Notes under the pieces: generated by a model
Database searches by the model: none
What the model saw: the letters and a program-made list of their open reading frames with translations, nothing else
Told to the model about the DNA's origin: nothing
NCBI GenBank assembly: GCA_049694275.1
Contig: JBAVQS010000375.1
Location: 1-30,001 of the forward strand
Source: JBAVQS01 sp049694275
GTDB taxonomy: Bacteria > Chloroflexota > Anaerolineae > UBA4142 > SHND01
Direction of reading: 5' to 3'
Length of the DNA stretch: 30,001 bases
Part shown: piece by piece, positions 1 to 7,696 of the stretch
Position numbering within the stretch: position 1 is the first letter of the stretch
Layout: every line of letters begins with the position of its first letter
Made by a program: the position numbers and the translations under genes

Positions 1-2
1 CG

Positions 3-170
3 AGCGGTACGCCGGAAGAGGTGCGAACCAAGGTGGATGCGTATCGTAAGAACGGGTGCACCTGCCCTGTGCTTTATCCGCTGGGCGACGATGTCCGGTT
101 GATGATCGATACGTTTGCGCAGGAAAGCAAACAACTCCGGGACCCTGGTCACATCCCTGATGGTGTGTGA
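3..170 (+). CDS. LLM-class (luciferase-like) flavin-dependent oxidoreductase, C-terminal end only
   Basis: Only the last 55 codons are inside the window; the gene begins upstream. The visible residues read GTPEEV...Y..NG, then CPVLYPLGDD, then a helix ending RLMIDTFAQE. This matches the end of the luciferase-like monooxygenase family, where a GTPEE helix cap and a final beta-strand close the TIM barrel. Such enzymes use F420 or FMN to oxidise small substrates; the substrate cannot be told from this tail. The stop is TGA at 168-170. The next gene on the same strand begins about 70 bp later, so co-transcription with the molybdenum hydroxylase genes is possible but not shown. Family assignment is by recall of the C-terminal motif only. 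Confidence 0.6.
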   Translation, partial: SGTPEEVRTKVDAYRKNGCTCPVLYPLGDDVRLMIDTFAQESKQLRDPGHIPDGV

Positions 171-196
171 CCATCTAGGGGCATTCGGGGTCCGTA

Positions 197-216
197 GACA
201 AGAAAATATACTTGTC
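197..216. promoter_or_regulatory. Short inverted repeat upstream of the FAD-subunit gene
   Basis: GACAAG (197-202) and CTTGTC (211-216) form a perfect 6-bp dyad around an AT-only 8-bp centre, 26 bp before the chosen ATG at 243. Placement just ahead of a catabolic operon fits an operator, but a 6-bp dyad is common by chance. Confidence 0.25.
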
Positions 217-242
217 CATCAGAGCTGTTTCTATTGAGACCT

Positions 243-1082
243 ATGCTGAACTTGCAAAAAGTTTACAAGCCGGAGACACTTGATGAGGCTCTCGTGTTGC
301 TCAAGACGCCCGGCGCGGCCGTGCTGGCGGGCGGGACAGATTTGATTGTGCACAGGCGAAAAGATGTGCAGGCGGTTGTCGACCTGAGCGGGTTGAATCT
401 GGCCTATATGCGCAGCCAGGCCGAAGGACTCGCACTGGGCGCGATGACGACGCTGTCCGAGGTCGCGGGTTCGCCTATCTTGCATAACGCGGCGAACGGG
501 ATTGTGGCGCAAGCCGCGCAGCGAACCAAAACCAGCATCCTGCGCAACCAGGCGACGATTGCCGGGACGTTGATTTCCGAGCCGGCCGGAATTCTTGCAA
601 CCGCGCTGGTTGCGCTAGAGGCGCGCGTGATCAGGGCGCCGGCGGACGCGCCGGATGGCGACGGAAGGGGAGTGGCGCTCGTCGAATTCCTTGCAGGACG
701 AACCCGGTTGCTCTCCGGCGCTCTGGTCACCGAAGTGTGGATTCCGGGCGCTTGCCTGGAGCGCACGGCTCGTATCGAAACGGTCGCGCGGACCCCGCAA
801 GACAAGCCCATTGTCTCTGTCGCGACGTCGTTGCAGCTTGAATCTGGAATGGTGCGAGCGATTGCCATTGCGCTTGGAGGCGTTGGCGAATCAGTGTTAA
901 GGGTGGTAGCGGCTGAGAACCGGCTATCAGAACAAAAGCTGACCGTCGAGGGGGTTGAGCAAGCGGCGCAAGAGAGCGCAGCAGATCTAAATCCATTCGC
1001 AGATTTCCGCGGGAGCGCAGAATACCGGCGCGAGATGGCGCGCGTCCTCATCGCGCGCGCCTTGAACGAGCTTTTGCCGTAA
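243..1082 (+). CDS. Molybdenum hydroxylase FAD-binding subunit (CoxM/XdhB-type)
   Basis: This is the FAD subunit of a xanthine dehydrogenase/CO dehydrogenase-type enzyme. It passes electrons from the 2Fe-2S subunit to NAD or a quinone. At 279 aa it has the usual family length. Residues 29-34 (AGGTDL) form the first FAD pyrophosphate loop. NQATIAGTL at 102-110 is the second loop, with Thr where most relatives have the GGN asparagine region. The tail has the family motif R.S.EYRREM. I chose ATG 243 because the protein then begins MLNLQKVYKP like its relatives; an in-frame TTG at 234 would add three residues. No strong ribosome binding site is visible for either start. The likely catalytic partner is the 1914-4904 fusion protein, with one membrane gene in between. 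Confidence 0.85.
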   Translation: MLNLQKVYKPETLDEALVLLKTPGAAVLAGGTDLIVHRRKDVQAVVDLSGLNLAYMRSQAEGLALGAMTTLSEVAGSPILHNAANGIVAQAAQRTKTSILRNQATIAGTLISEPAGILATALVALEARVIRAPADAPDGDGRGVALVEFLAGRTRLLSGALVTEVWIPGACLERTARIETVARTPQDKPIVSVATSLQLESGMVRAIAIALGGVGESVLRVVAAENRLSEQKLTVEGVEQAAQESAADLNPFADFRGSAEYRREMARVLIARALNELLP

Positions 1083-1205
1083 AAATAGGGCGAAAACCGT
1101 ATAGGCAGGATGGGTTATGTCATTAACGGTTTCCAGGTGATAGAATAGGGCCGCGGGAACAAGCTGACATTGTAACTCCCCCGCAAGAACTTTCGGAGGA
1201 GTGAA

Positions 1206-1871
1206 ATGAAACATATTTTCGGCGCCAGTTGGGGTAGAAATTTGGTGGCGGCGCTTTTGGCCGCGATTCTCTTTGCCCTGCTGGGCATCATTCTGAATAC
1301 CCCGCGAACCGTAACCATCTTTGCCGCCGCGATTTTTGGAGCGCTGCTCATCCTGATCGTGCAGATTGGCGAAGTCATCCAGGTCCTCTGGGCAAGCCGA
1401 GGCGCCCAAACGGATATAGGCGAGGCTATGCTCGCCGAAGTGGAAACGCCGGCCGGACAAGAAGAGGTCAAGCGGATGTCTTTTAACTCGCTGCTGACAG
1501 TCGCCATAGTTCAAGAGTTGTACCTGACCCTTTTCAAGCGCGACCGTCCGCTCTGGGCTTTTGAGTTTCTTGGGATGGCGGAAGAGATCTTTTCCCCGCG
1601 CGATTACGGCTGGATCAACCGCTATCTGGAATGGGTGTTGATCATTCTGATCGGGGTACTGAGCATCGGCAGTGCGTTGCTGATGGGAATCTTTGTCTAT
1701 CAACTGACCACGGCGAACGGGATCACTGTCGTCGCAATTGTGTCCACGGTAGCTGCCTTCCTGCTGGACTTGCTGATTGTCTTTCCGATCAGTCTTTTTC
1801 TCGGGAGCGTAATCCGGCGGATTTTTGTCCTCTATTCGACCCGGGCAAATCCACAGCATATCGGCGATTGA
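1206..1871 (+). CDS. Four-helix integral membrane protein of unknown function
   Basis: The product is 221 aa with hydrophobic segments at about 12-30, 36-58, 142-166 and 173-204. Helices 1-2 and 3-4 form two hairpins around an ~80-residue soluble domain containing EVIQVLW, an acidic stretch and RDRPLWAFEF. GGAGG lies a few bases before ATG 1206, so the start is secure. I do not recognise the family. It sits between the FAD subunit (123 bp upstream) and the Fe-S/Mo fusion (42 bp downstream) on the same strand, so it is probably co-transcribed with them. A role as membrane anchor or electron-transfer partner of the molybdenum hydroxylase is a guess from context; there are no heme or Fe-S ligand motifs. 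It could also be an unrelated passenger. Confidence 0.75.
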   Translation: MKHIFGASWGRNLVAALLAAILFALLGIILNTPRTVTIFAAAIFGALLILIVQIGEVIQVLWASRGAQTDIGEAMLAEVETPAGQEEVKRMSFNSLLTVAIVQELYLTLFKRDRPLWAFEFLGMAEEIFSPRDYGWINRYLEWVLIILIGVLSIGSALLMGIFVYQLTTANGITVVAIVSTVAAFLLDLLIVFPISLFLGSVIRRIFVLYSTRANPQHIGD

Positions 1872-1913
1872 ATAGACATGTACCAATCTGAATCCAGTGG
1901 ATAGAGGTAAGGA

Positions 1914-4904
1914 ATGAATGTTACGCTGACCATCAATGATGAGGTCAAAGCTTGGGAAGTTGTTCCGAATGAGACGCTTTTACATGTGCTGAGGCGCAAC
2001 GGCTACTTTGGCGTCAAGCATGGTTGCGAGAACGGCGCGTGCGGCGCGTGCACGGTGTTGTTGGATGGAAAACCGGTCGCCAGTTGTGTCATGCTGGCGG
2101 CGCAAGCGGATGGCAAACAGGTCAAGACCATTGAAGCGCTGGGCGAGGCGGCCGACCAGGGGTGGCGACATACGGCCGGGCTTGACCGCCTGCAGCGGGC
2201 GTTTGTCGAGTTGGGGGCGCTCCAGTGCGGCTATTGCACTCCGGCCATGATCCTTGTCGCCAGAGCGCTCCTCGACCAGACCCCGCATCCAACCGAGGCG
2301 CAGGTGCGTGAGGCGCTCGACGGCGTCCTCTGCCGCTGTACCGGCTATGTCAAACCGGTCCAGGCAGTCTTGCAAGCTGCACGGGCGGAAGATGGGAATG
2401 GGGGTGAGGCAATCCCCCTCCCACTGGAGGCGTTTCGGACAGAACGGCAAGACCTTCCCCCGCCCGATTTCCCTGTTGCCGCTTCTTCTGCGCCGGCCAA
2501 GACCCAGTTGCCGCGTATGGTTGTTGCGCCTGTCGTGCCGCAGACCACGGTCGTCGGCAAGCCGGAGAGAAAAGTAGATGCGGCCAAGTTGGTGCAGGGC
2601 AAGCCGGCTTTCACCGACGATATCGAGTTGCGCGGCATGTTGTACGCGCAAGTCCTCTATTCGACGGTCGCCCATGCGCGAATCAAGTCCATTGACGTCT
2701 CCCGGGCGCGCGCCTTGCCGGGCGTGCACGCCGTGCTCACCTACAAGGACATCCCGCGCGTGGTCTACTCCACGGCCGGACAGTCCGATCCGATCCCGGG
2801 CCCGCTTGATAGCTTTTCGCTGGACAATAAGGTTCGCTTTGTCGGCGACCGGGTCGCGTTTGTCGCCGCGGAATCGGAGGAGATTGCCGAACGGGCGCTC
2901 GAATTGATTGACGTCGAGTATGAGGAACTGCCGGCGGTGATCGACCCCGGCGATGCGATGAAGCCGGATGCGCCTCGTATCCATGACGAGCCCGAGTACG
3001 TGAACTTTGCCGAATCTGACCCCTCCCGTAACCTGGCGGCGAACATCGAGATCGAAATTGGCGACGTGGAAGAGGGGTTCAAGCAGGCAGACCATATCTT
3101 TGAGGAAGAATATATCGTCCCCAAAGTCCAGCAGGTGAGCATCGAGCCGCACGTGGTGGTGACCTATTGGGATGAGGATGATCGCCTGGTCATTCGAACC
3201 TCCACCCAGGTGCCGTTCCATGCGCGGCGCATCCTTGCGCCTGTGCTGAATCTGCCGCCCAAGCGGATTCGCGTGATCAAACCGCGTATCGGCGGTGGAT
3301 TTGGGGGCAAGCAAGAGGTGCTCGCCGAAGATGTGGCGGCGCACTTGACAATTGCGACTCGGCGGCCGGTGCGGTTCGAATATACGCGTCCTGAAGAGTT
3401 CATCGCCGCACGGTCGCGGCATCCGATGCGCGTCCGGGTCAAGACGGGTGTGAAAAAGGATGGAACCCTCGTCGCCAATGAGATGTACGCGCTGAGTGAT
3501 ACCGGCGCATACGGCTGCCACGCGCTGACGGTGACCGGCAACACCGGGCAAAAGTGTATGGGGCTCTACAACGCGCCTCATATCAAATTCCACGCTCACG
3601 TTGTCTATACCAACACCCCGCCGTCCGGCGCCTTTCGCGGCTATGGGGTGCCGCAGGGCTTTTTCCCACTCGAAGTGCACATGGAAAAGATTGCGCGGGC
3701 GCTGCATCTTGACCCACTCGAATTCCGGCTCAAGAACGCGGTCAAGGCCGGCGATGAACTGCCCACCTCCAAGGCGTGGAGCGAAGGGCGCGAGCCGCAT
3801 CCCGAAATCATCGAGACCTGCGGCCTACCAGAATGTGTCGCTCAGGGCGCGGCCGCCATCGGGTGGCAGACGAAGTTTGGCAATGCTCAGTGGCATCAAG
3901 TTTTGGACAAACCCCATCTCCGGCGCGGGATCGGGGTGGCCTGTGTCATGCAGGGAACGGCGATTCCCTACCTGGATATGGGGGGGGCCTCGATCAAGAT
4001 TAACGACGATGGCTCGTTCAACCTGCTGGTTGGGGCGACGGACTTGGGAACCGGCTCTGATACCGTGTTGGCGCAGCTTGCCGCCGAGGTTCTCGGTTGT
4101 CCGGTCGATGATATTCTCGTTTATTCGAGCGACACCGATTTCACTCCCTTTGACAAGGGGGCGTACGCGTCGAGCACCACTTATATCTCGGGCGGCGCGG
4201 TGGTCAAAGCGGCGCACCAGGTCGCAGACCAGATCAAGCGGGTGGCCGCGCGGCTGTTGAATGATCGCGGCCTTCAGCGGGGCGATGGCCAGTCCTCTGC
4301 CGTCAGGCCCCAGCAAATGGTTCTGCGAGAGCAACGCGCGTGGACCCCGGATGGCGAGAGTGTGACGCTCGCCGAGGTCGCGCTCGACTCGCTCCACCAT
4401 CGCGACCAGCACCAGATTATGGCAGTTGCTTCGTTCGTCTCACCCAAATCGCCGCCCCCATTTGCTGCACAGTATGCTCAGGTGCTCGTCGATACCCGGA
4501 CGGGGCAGATCACGGTCGAAAAGCTGGTGATGGCGGTTGATAGTGGGGTCATCGTTAATCCGGTGACGGCATCCGGTCAGATCGAAGGGGGCATGACCCA
4601 GGCGTTGGGATACGCTGTGTGTGAAGAGATGCTCTATGACGCGCACGGGGATTCCATCGTGCGGGAGTTGGGCGATTACAAGATATTTGCAGCAGACGAA
4701 ATGCCGGAATTAGAGACGATATTCGTTGAGACCTTTGAACCTTCGCATCCCTTTGGACTCAAGGCAGTGGCCGAGATTCCGATGGATGGGGTCGCACCCG
4801 CCGTTGCCAATGCGGTTTATGATGCGGTCGGAGTTTGGATGAACCGGATTCCCATGACGCCGGAACGGGTCTGGCTTGAAATGCAGGCCCAGTCCAGGTC
4901 GTAA
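1914..4904 (+). CDS. Molybdenum hydroxylase, fused 2Fe-2S and molybdopterin subunits (aldehyde oxidoreductase/xanthine dehydrogenase family)
   Basis: The product is 996 aa. Residues 1-155 are the small subunit: a plant-type 2Fe-2S centre (C38, C43, C46, C58) and a helical 2Fe-2S domain (C105, C108, C140, C142). A Pro/Ala-rich linker spans about 160-212. The molybdopterin-binding domains fill 213-996: GGGFGGK near 460, GAFRGYG near 572 and GTGSDT in the pterin-binding part. E954 in AVAEIPMDG sits where the base glutamate of VGEPP occurs. There is no FAD domain, so the layout is that of Desulfovibrio gigas aldehyde oxidoreductase (MOP, about 907 aa). Here, however, an FAD subunit is encoded two genes upstream. 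GAGGTAAGG precedes ATG 1914. The enzyme hydroxylates an aldehyde, purine or other heterocycle; the substrate is undetermined. Transcription stops at the hairpin just after the gene. Confidence 0.9.
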   Translation: MNVTLTINDEVKAWEVVPNETLLHVLRRNGYFGVKHGCENGACGACTVLLDGKPVASCVMLAAQADGKQVKTIEALGEAADQGWRHTAGLDRLQRAFVELGALQCGYCTPAMILVARALLDQTPHPTEAQVREALDGVLCRCTGYVKPVQAVLQAARAEDGNGGEAIPLPLEAFRTERQDLPPPDFPVAASSAPAKTQLPRMVVAPVVPQTTVVGKPERKVDAAKLVQGKPAFTDDIELRGMLYAQVLYSTVAHARIKSIDVSRARALPGVHAVLTYKDIPRVVYSTAGQSDPIPGPLDSFSLDNKVRFVGDRVAFVAAESEEIAERALELIDVEYEELPAVIDPGDAMKPDAPRIHDEPEYVNFAESDPSRNLAANIEIEIGDVEEGFKQADHIFEEEYIVPKVQQVSIEPHVVVTYWDEDDRLVIRTSTQVPFHARRILAPVLNLPPKRIRVIKPRIGGGFGGKQEVLAEDVAAHLTIATRRPVRFEYTRPEEFIAARSRHPMRVRVKTGVKKDGTLVANEMYALSDTGAYGCHALTVTGNTGQKCMGLYNAPHIKFHAHVVYTNTPPSGAFRGYGVPQGFFPLEVHMEKIARALHLDPLEFRLKNAVKAGDELPTSKAWSEGREPHPEIIETCGLPECVAQGAAAIGWQTKFGNAQWHQVLDKPHLRRGIGVACVMQGTAIPYLDMGGASIKINDDGSFNLLVGATDLGTGSDTVLAQLAAEVLGCPVDDILVYSSDTDFTPFDKGAYASSTTYISGGAVVKAAHQVADQIKRVAARLLNDRGLQRGDGQSSAVRPQQMVLREQRAWTPDGESVTLAEVALDSLHHRDQHQIMAVASFVSPKSPPPFAAQYAQVLVDTRTGQITVEKLVMAVDSGVIVNPVTASGQIEGGMTQALGYAVCEEMLYDAHGDSIVRELGDYKIFAADEMPELETIFVETFEPSHPFGLKAVAEIPMDGVAPAVANAVYDAVGVWMNRIPMTPERVWLEMQAQSRS

Positions 4905-4907
4905 ACC

Positions 4908-4940
4908 AACAACCCCGCAGATCGCTGCGGGGTTGTTTTT
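4908..4940 (+). terminator. Rho-independent terminator of molybdenum hydroxylase cluster 1
   Basis: A perfect 13-bp stem (4908-4920 with 4925-4937) has loop ATCG and runs straight into a T tract ending at 4940. It begins three bases after the stop codon of the fused hydroxylase, so it closes that operon. Confidence 0.95.
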
Positions 4941-5137
4941 ATGAATTCCTCACCATGCTTCCTGCGGACGTAAGGACGCCGGGGCGGGCGATGCGAACTC
5001 GTCGGCGGTTCAATCTTTGCCCTCCAACTATTCGACTATTCGACTCCCCGAAAAGATGTGACATATGTTAGATGAATTGGCCGATCGCACGTCCATTTTG
5101 TTTCGTTTTAAAATGAGCCGTCGGCTGAATAGGGTCT

Positions 5138-5154
5138 ATGATAGAATCTATCAT
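5138..5154. promoter_or_regulatory. Perfect 17-bp palindrome, operator-like, upstream of aldo/keto reductase
   Basis: ATGATAGAATCTATCAT is an exact dyad of 8+1+8 bp ending 26 bp before the ATG at 5181. It overlaps possible -10 hexamers (TATGAT 5137-5142; TAGAAT 5142-5147), though no good -35 is visible. A dimeric repressor site over the start of transcription is the natural reading. The rest of the 4941-5137 gap shows no gene. Confidence 0.5.
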
Positions 5155-5180
5155 CCGATTATCGAGAGCAGGGAGGCAGG

Positions 5181-6203
5181 ATGCGTTACAAACTATTAGG
5201 CCACAGTGGGTTGCGGGTTTCCGAGTTGTGCCTGGGGACAATGACCTTTGGCGAGACGTGGGGCTGGGGCGCTTCGCAGGACGAGAGCCGCAAGCAGTTC
5301 GAGCTGTTTGCGGGCGAGGGCGGGAATTTCATCGACACCTCGGTCAACTATACCGACGGGACCGCCGAAACCTTTGTCGGCGAGTTTTTGCGGGGCGAGC
5401 GCGAGCGGTTCGTCGTCGCGACCAAGTACACGCTCACCCGGCCGGATTCGACCGACCCGAATTCGGGCGGCAACAGCCGCAAAAACATGCGCCAGTCGGT
5501 CGAGCGCAGCTTGCGCCGCCTACAGACCGATTACATCGACCTCTTGTACCTGCACATGTGGGATTACCTGACGCCGGTCGAAGAGGTGATGCGCGGGTTG
5601 GACGATCTCGTGCGCGCCGGCAAGGTCCTCTACGTCGCCATTTCAGATTCGCCGGACTGGATCGTCGCCGAGGCGAATGCGCGGGCCGAGCTGCGCGGCT
5701 GGTCGCGCCTCGTCGCGCTCCAGATTCCCTATTCGCTTGCCGACCGGGCGGCCGAACGGGCGCTGTTGCCGATGGCGCGGCACTGGGAGATGACGGTGCT
5801 CCCTTGGGGGCTTCTTGAGGCGGGCATCCTGACGGGCAAGTTCTCGACGCCGGGGAGCGAGCCGACGCGCTTGAACCGCGCCGAACTCGAGATCAGCCCG
5901 CGGGTACAGGCAATCGTCGACGAGGTGCGGCGGATCGCGGGCGAGACCGGCCGGTCGATGGCCCAGGTGGCGATCAACTGGGCGCGCCAGCAGGGGACCG
6001 CCTCCATGATTCCGATTCTTGGCGCGCGCACGGTCGATCAGTTGCGCGACAACCTGGGTGTCCTCGAGTGGAGACTGTCGCACGAGCAGATGAAGCGACT
6101 GGATGCGGTCAGCGCCATCGACCTGGGGTTTCCGCACGGGTTTCTCGACGGCAATCGCTATGTGTTTGGGAGCACCTATGGCCTCATCGACCGGGAGCGG
6201 TGA
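5181..6203 (+). CDS. Aldo/keto reductase
   Basis: The product is 340 aa, normal for the AKR family: an NADPH-dependent TIM-barrel reductase of carbonyl compounds in the cytoplasm. It opens with the typical first strand (MRYKLLGHSGLRVSELCLGT). The catalytic tetrad is visible as D52 and Y57 (FIDTSVNYTDG), K82 (VVATKYTL) and H125 (LLYLHMWD). Later the cofactor-binding end reads IPILGARTVDQL. GGGAGGCAGG precedes ATG 5181. The gene is preceded by a terminator and an operator-like palindrome, so it is probably its own unit. It resembles the YajO/potassium-channel-beta-like branch that makes a W..G insertion after the first helix, but the substrate cannot be named. Its 3' end overlaps the convergent gene by 20 bp. 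Confidence 0.9.
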   Translation: MRYKLLGHSGLRVSELCLGTMTFGETWGWGASQDESRKQFELFAGEGGNFIDTSVNYTDGTAETFVGEFLRGERERFVVATKYTLTRPDSTDPNSGGNSRKNMRQSVERSLRRLQTDYIDLLYLHMWDYLTPVEEVMRGLDDLVRAGKVLYVAISDSPDWIVAEANARAELRGWSRLVALQIPYSLADRAAERALLPMARHWEMTVLPWGLLEAGILTGKFSTPGSEPTRLNRAELEISPRVQAIVDEVRRIAGETGRSMAQVAINWARQQGTASMIPILGARTVDQLRDNLGVLEWRLSHEQMKRLDAVSAIDLGFPHGFLDGNRYVFGSTYGLIDRER

Positions 6204-7488
6204 TAGCGGTGAGATAAAAGAAATCGCGGTCGTAGGGCGTTAGGAACTGGGACGGGGTCCCGACCATCTGGGAGAGCAGCTTGTCCGCCACCAGGTGGTT
6301 CGGGGCGATGTTCCAAAAGGTCACGAACCGGGTATAGGGGGCGTTAATGTCCAACTGCATCGCATAATAAGCGCCCGCATGTTGGAGGGCGGTTGCCAGC
6401 GCCTGGACGGTGAGCGATGGCCCGGCGGCATAGATGAGATAACGCCCATCGGCGGTCAGCCCGAGTCCGGAACGCCAGGTCGTGTCCAGGTTCTTGACCG
6501 TATAGCCCCACAATTGCGGGTTCTCTATCTGCACCTGGGGATTGATAACCCCATCGTCCACGAGCAACGGGCAGTTCTGCCGCAGGGCGATGAGATCGGG
6601 GGACCCTTTCAACTCGCTTCCCCATGCGCCCATCTGCACGCTCCCGTCGCGATAGAGCGCCACGGTCGCGATACCGTTCTGCGGCGGCAGAATCGTGATC
6701 CCGTTCGAGAACATGCCGTAAGCGCCGTTCACCGCCTTGAATCCGCCGTTAAAGGCGGCGACGAGATTGCCGCTCGTCTGTTGATCGAGCGGAATCATGC
6801 CGGGGCGGGGAAAAGGCGCGACGCCGCGCGCCGCAATCGGCTCGACCGATCCCGGCGCTAGGTGGAGGCTGGTGTTAGCAAGATCGATGCGTACGACCGC
6901 GGCCTGCGCATAGGGGCGCAGGGGGTCGGGCTGCAGGACGGTGCGCGCGAGGACGAATTGACCTGCTGGCGTGGGGCCAAAGGGTTGCCAGCCGAATCCG
7001 GATGGAATCGTCGGGGTTGCCGTTGCCAGGGCGGGCATGTTGACGCCGCCGTGCCGGCTCATCTGCAAGGCATCCGCTTGCGGCGTAGCCGTGGGGTCCG
7101 GGACGGCGGTAGGCGCCGGTGTCGGTGTGAGCGGGGCATCCACGGCCGGCGGCTCGACCGGACTGGCGGCGTCGGGCGTCTCGGTGACGCCACCCGTGGT
7201 CGCCCAACTGAGCTGCGGCTGTTCGTTACCCGTGCGGTAGCGAATCTGATTCAGGGCATCCTGAAATTGAAACGAAAGACTCTCTAGCTCGGCGACGGGT
7301 TCAGGCCCTACCCAGGCGCGCAGTTGATCGGCCACTGCCGCTCCGGCAGTCGGGGAGAGCGCGGGCAGGACGGCCAAGGTGACGAGTCCGAGCAGGCCAA
7401 TGCCCAGGATGATCGCGGTAGCGGTCAGGATCATCCGTCGCCATTTTCGGGACGCGCGGGGTGTATCCGAATTTCGGACGTGCTTCAT
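6184..7488 (-). CDS. Membrane-anchored phosphodiester glycosidase (NAGPA/DUF2233-like) domain protein
   Basis: The product is 434 aa. A basic N-terminus is followed by one membrane segment (about 19-47), then a Thr/Pro/Ala-rich stalk (about 100-165), and an extracytoplasmic domain from about 170 to the end. The domain carries the family hallmarks: an AFNGGF motif, YGMFSNG, the strand TWRSGLGLTADG followed by an AAG turn, and YYAMQLDIN. This is the fold of the N-acetylglucosamine-1-phosphodiester alpha-N-acetylglucosaminidase family. Bacterial members are thought to cleave sugar phosphodiesters in envelope polymers, but the substrate here is unknown. Start: GGAGG sits just upstream of ATG 7488. 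It has its own promoter at 7654-7682. It converges on, and overlaps by 20 bp, the aldo/keto reductase. Confidence 0.8.
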   Translation of the reverse strand: MKHVRNSDTPRASRKWRRMILTATAIILGIGLLGLVTLAVLPALSPTAGAAVADQLRAWVGPEPVAELESLSFQFQDALNQIRYRTGNEQPQLSWATTGGVTETPDAASPVEPPAVDAPLTPTPAPTAVPDPTATPQADALQMSRHGGVNMPALATATPTIPSGFGWQPFGPTPAGQFVLARTVLQPDPLRPYAQAAVVRIDLANTSLHLAPGSVEPIAARGVAPFPRPGMIPLDQQTSGNLVAAFNGGFKAVNGAYGMFSNGITILPPQNGIATVALYRDGSVQMGAWGSELKGSPDLIALRQNCPLLVDDGVINPQVQIENPQLWGYTVKNLDTTWRSGLGLTADGRYLIYAAGPSLTVQALATALQHAGAYYAMQLDINAPYTRFVTFWNIAPNHLVADKLLSQMVGTPSQFLTPYDRDFFYLTAITAPGR

Positions 7489-7653
7489 CTATTTCCTCCA
7501 GGAAAAAGCGAATCGAACAAGCGGTTGGACTCGCAGAACAGGTTGCCGAGAGGTTTCAAATAGATGGCACGGGGACGGGCTGAACGTACGCGAGCGTGCG
7601 ACAGGAACGTAGAGTGGCTTGTGCGAATGTGACAGGTCAAGCAAGCGGCGGGG

Positions 7654-7682
7654 ATTATAGCACAAGGTGTATCGCGGGGCAA
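7654..7682 (-). promoter_or_regulatory. Sigma70-type promoter of the phosphodiester glycosidase-like gene
   Basis: Read on the minus strand: TTGCCC (7682-7677), a 17-nt spacer, then a perfect TATAAT (7659-7654). Transcription would start near 7647 and give a leader of about 160 nt before ATG 7488. It lies directly after the stop of the cyclase gene at 7697, so the two genes can be separately controlled. I found no riboswitch or attenuator in the leader. Confidence 0.65.
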
Positions 7683-7696
7683 ACGCAAATTCGCGG

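Noticed and set aside
194..206. GTAGACAAGAAAA here matches the reverse complement of a stretch near 18436-18448, suggesting a shared repeat or operator for both hydroxylase clusters.
   Set aside because: A 13-nt match somewhere within 30 kb is expected by chance, and the second site lies in low-complexity DNA. I keep only the local dyad as a weak call.
1980..3800. A 606-codon open frame on the minus strand inside the fused hydroxylase gene.
   Set aside because: It mirrors the coding frame of a clearly recognised plus-strand enzyme, has no family motifs and is rich in Arg/His as expected for antisense of GC-rich genes.
7489..7653. Riboswitch or attenuator in the ~160-nt leader of the glycosidase-like gene.
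   Set aside because: I found no strong paired terminator/antiterminator stems or known aptamer motif by eye.
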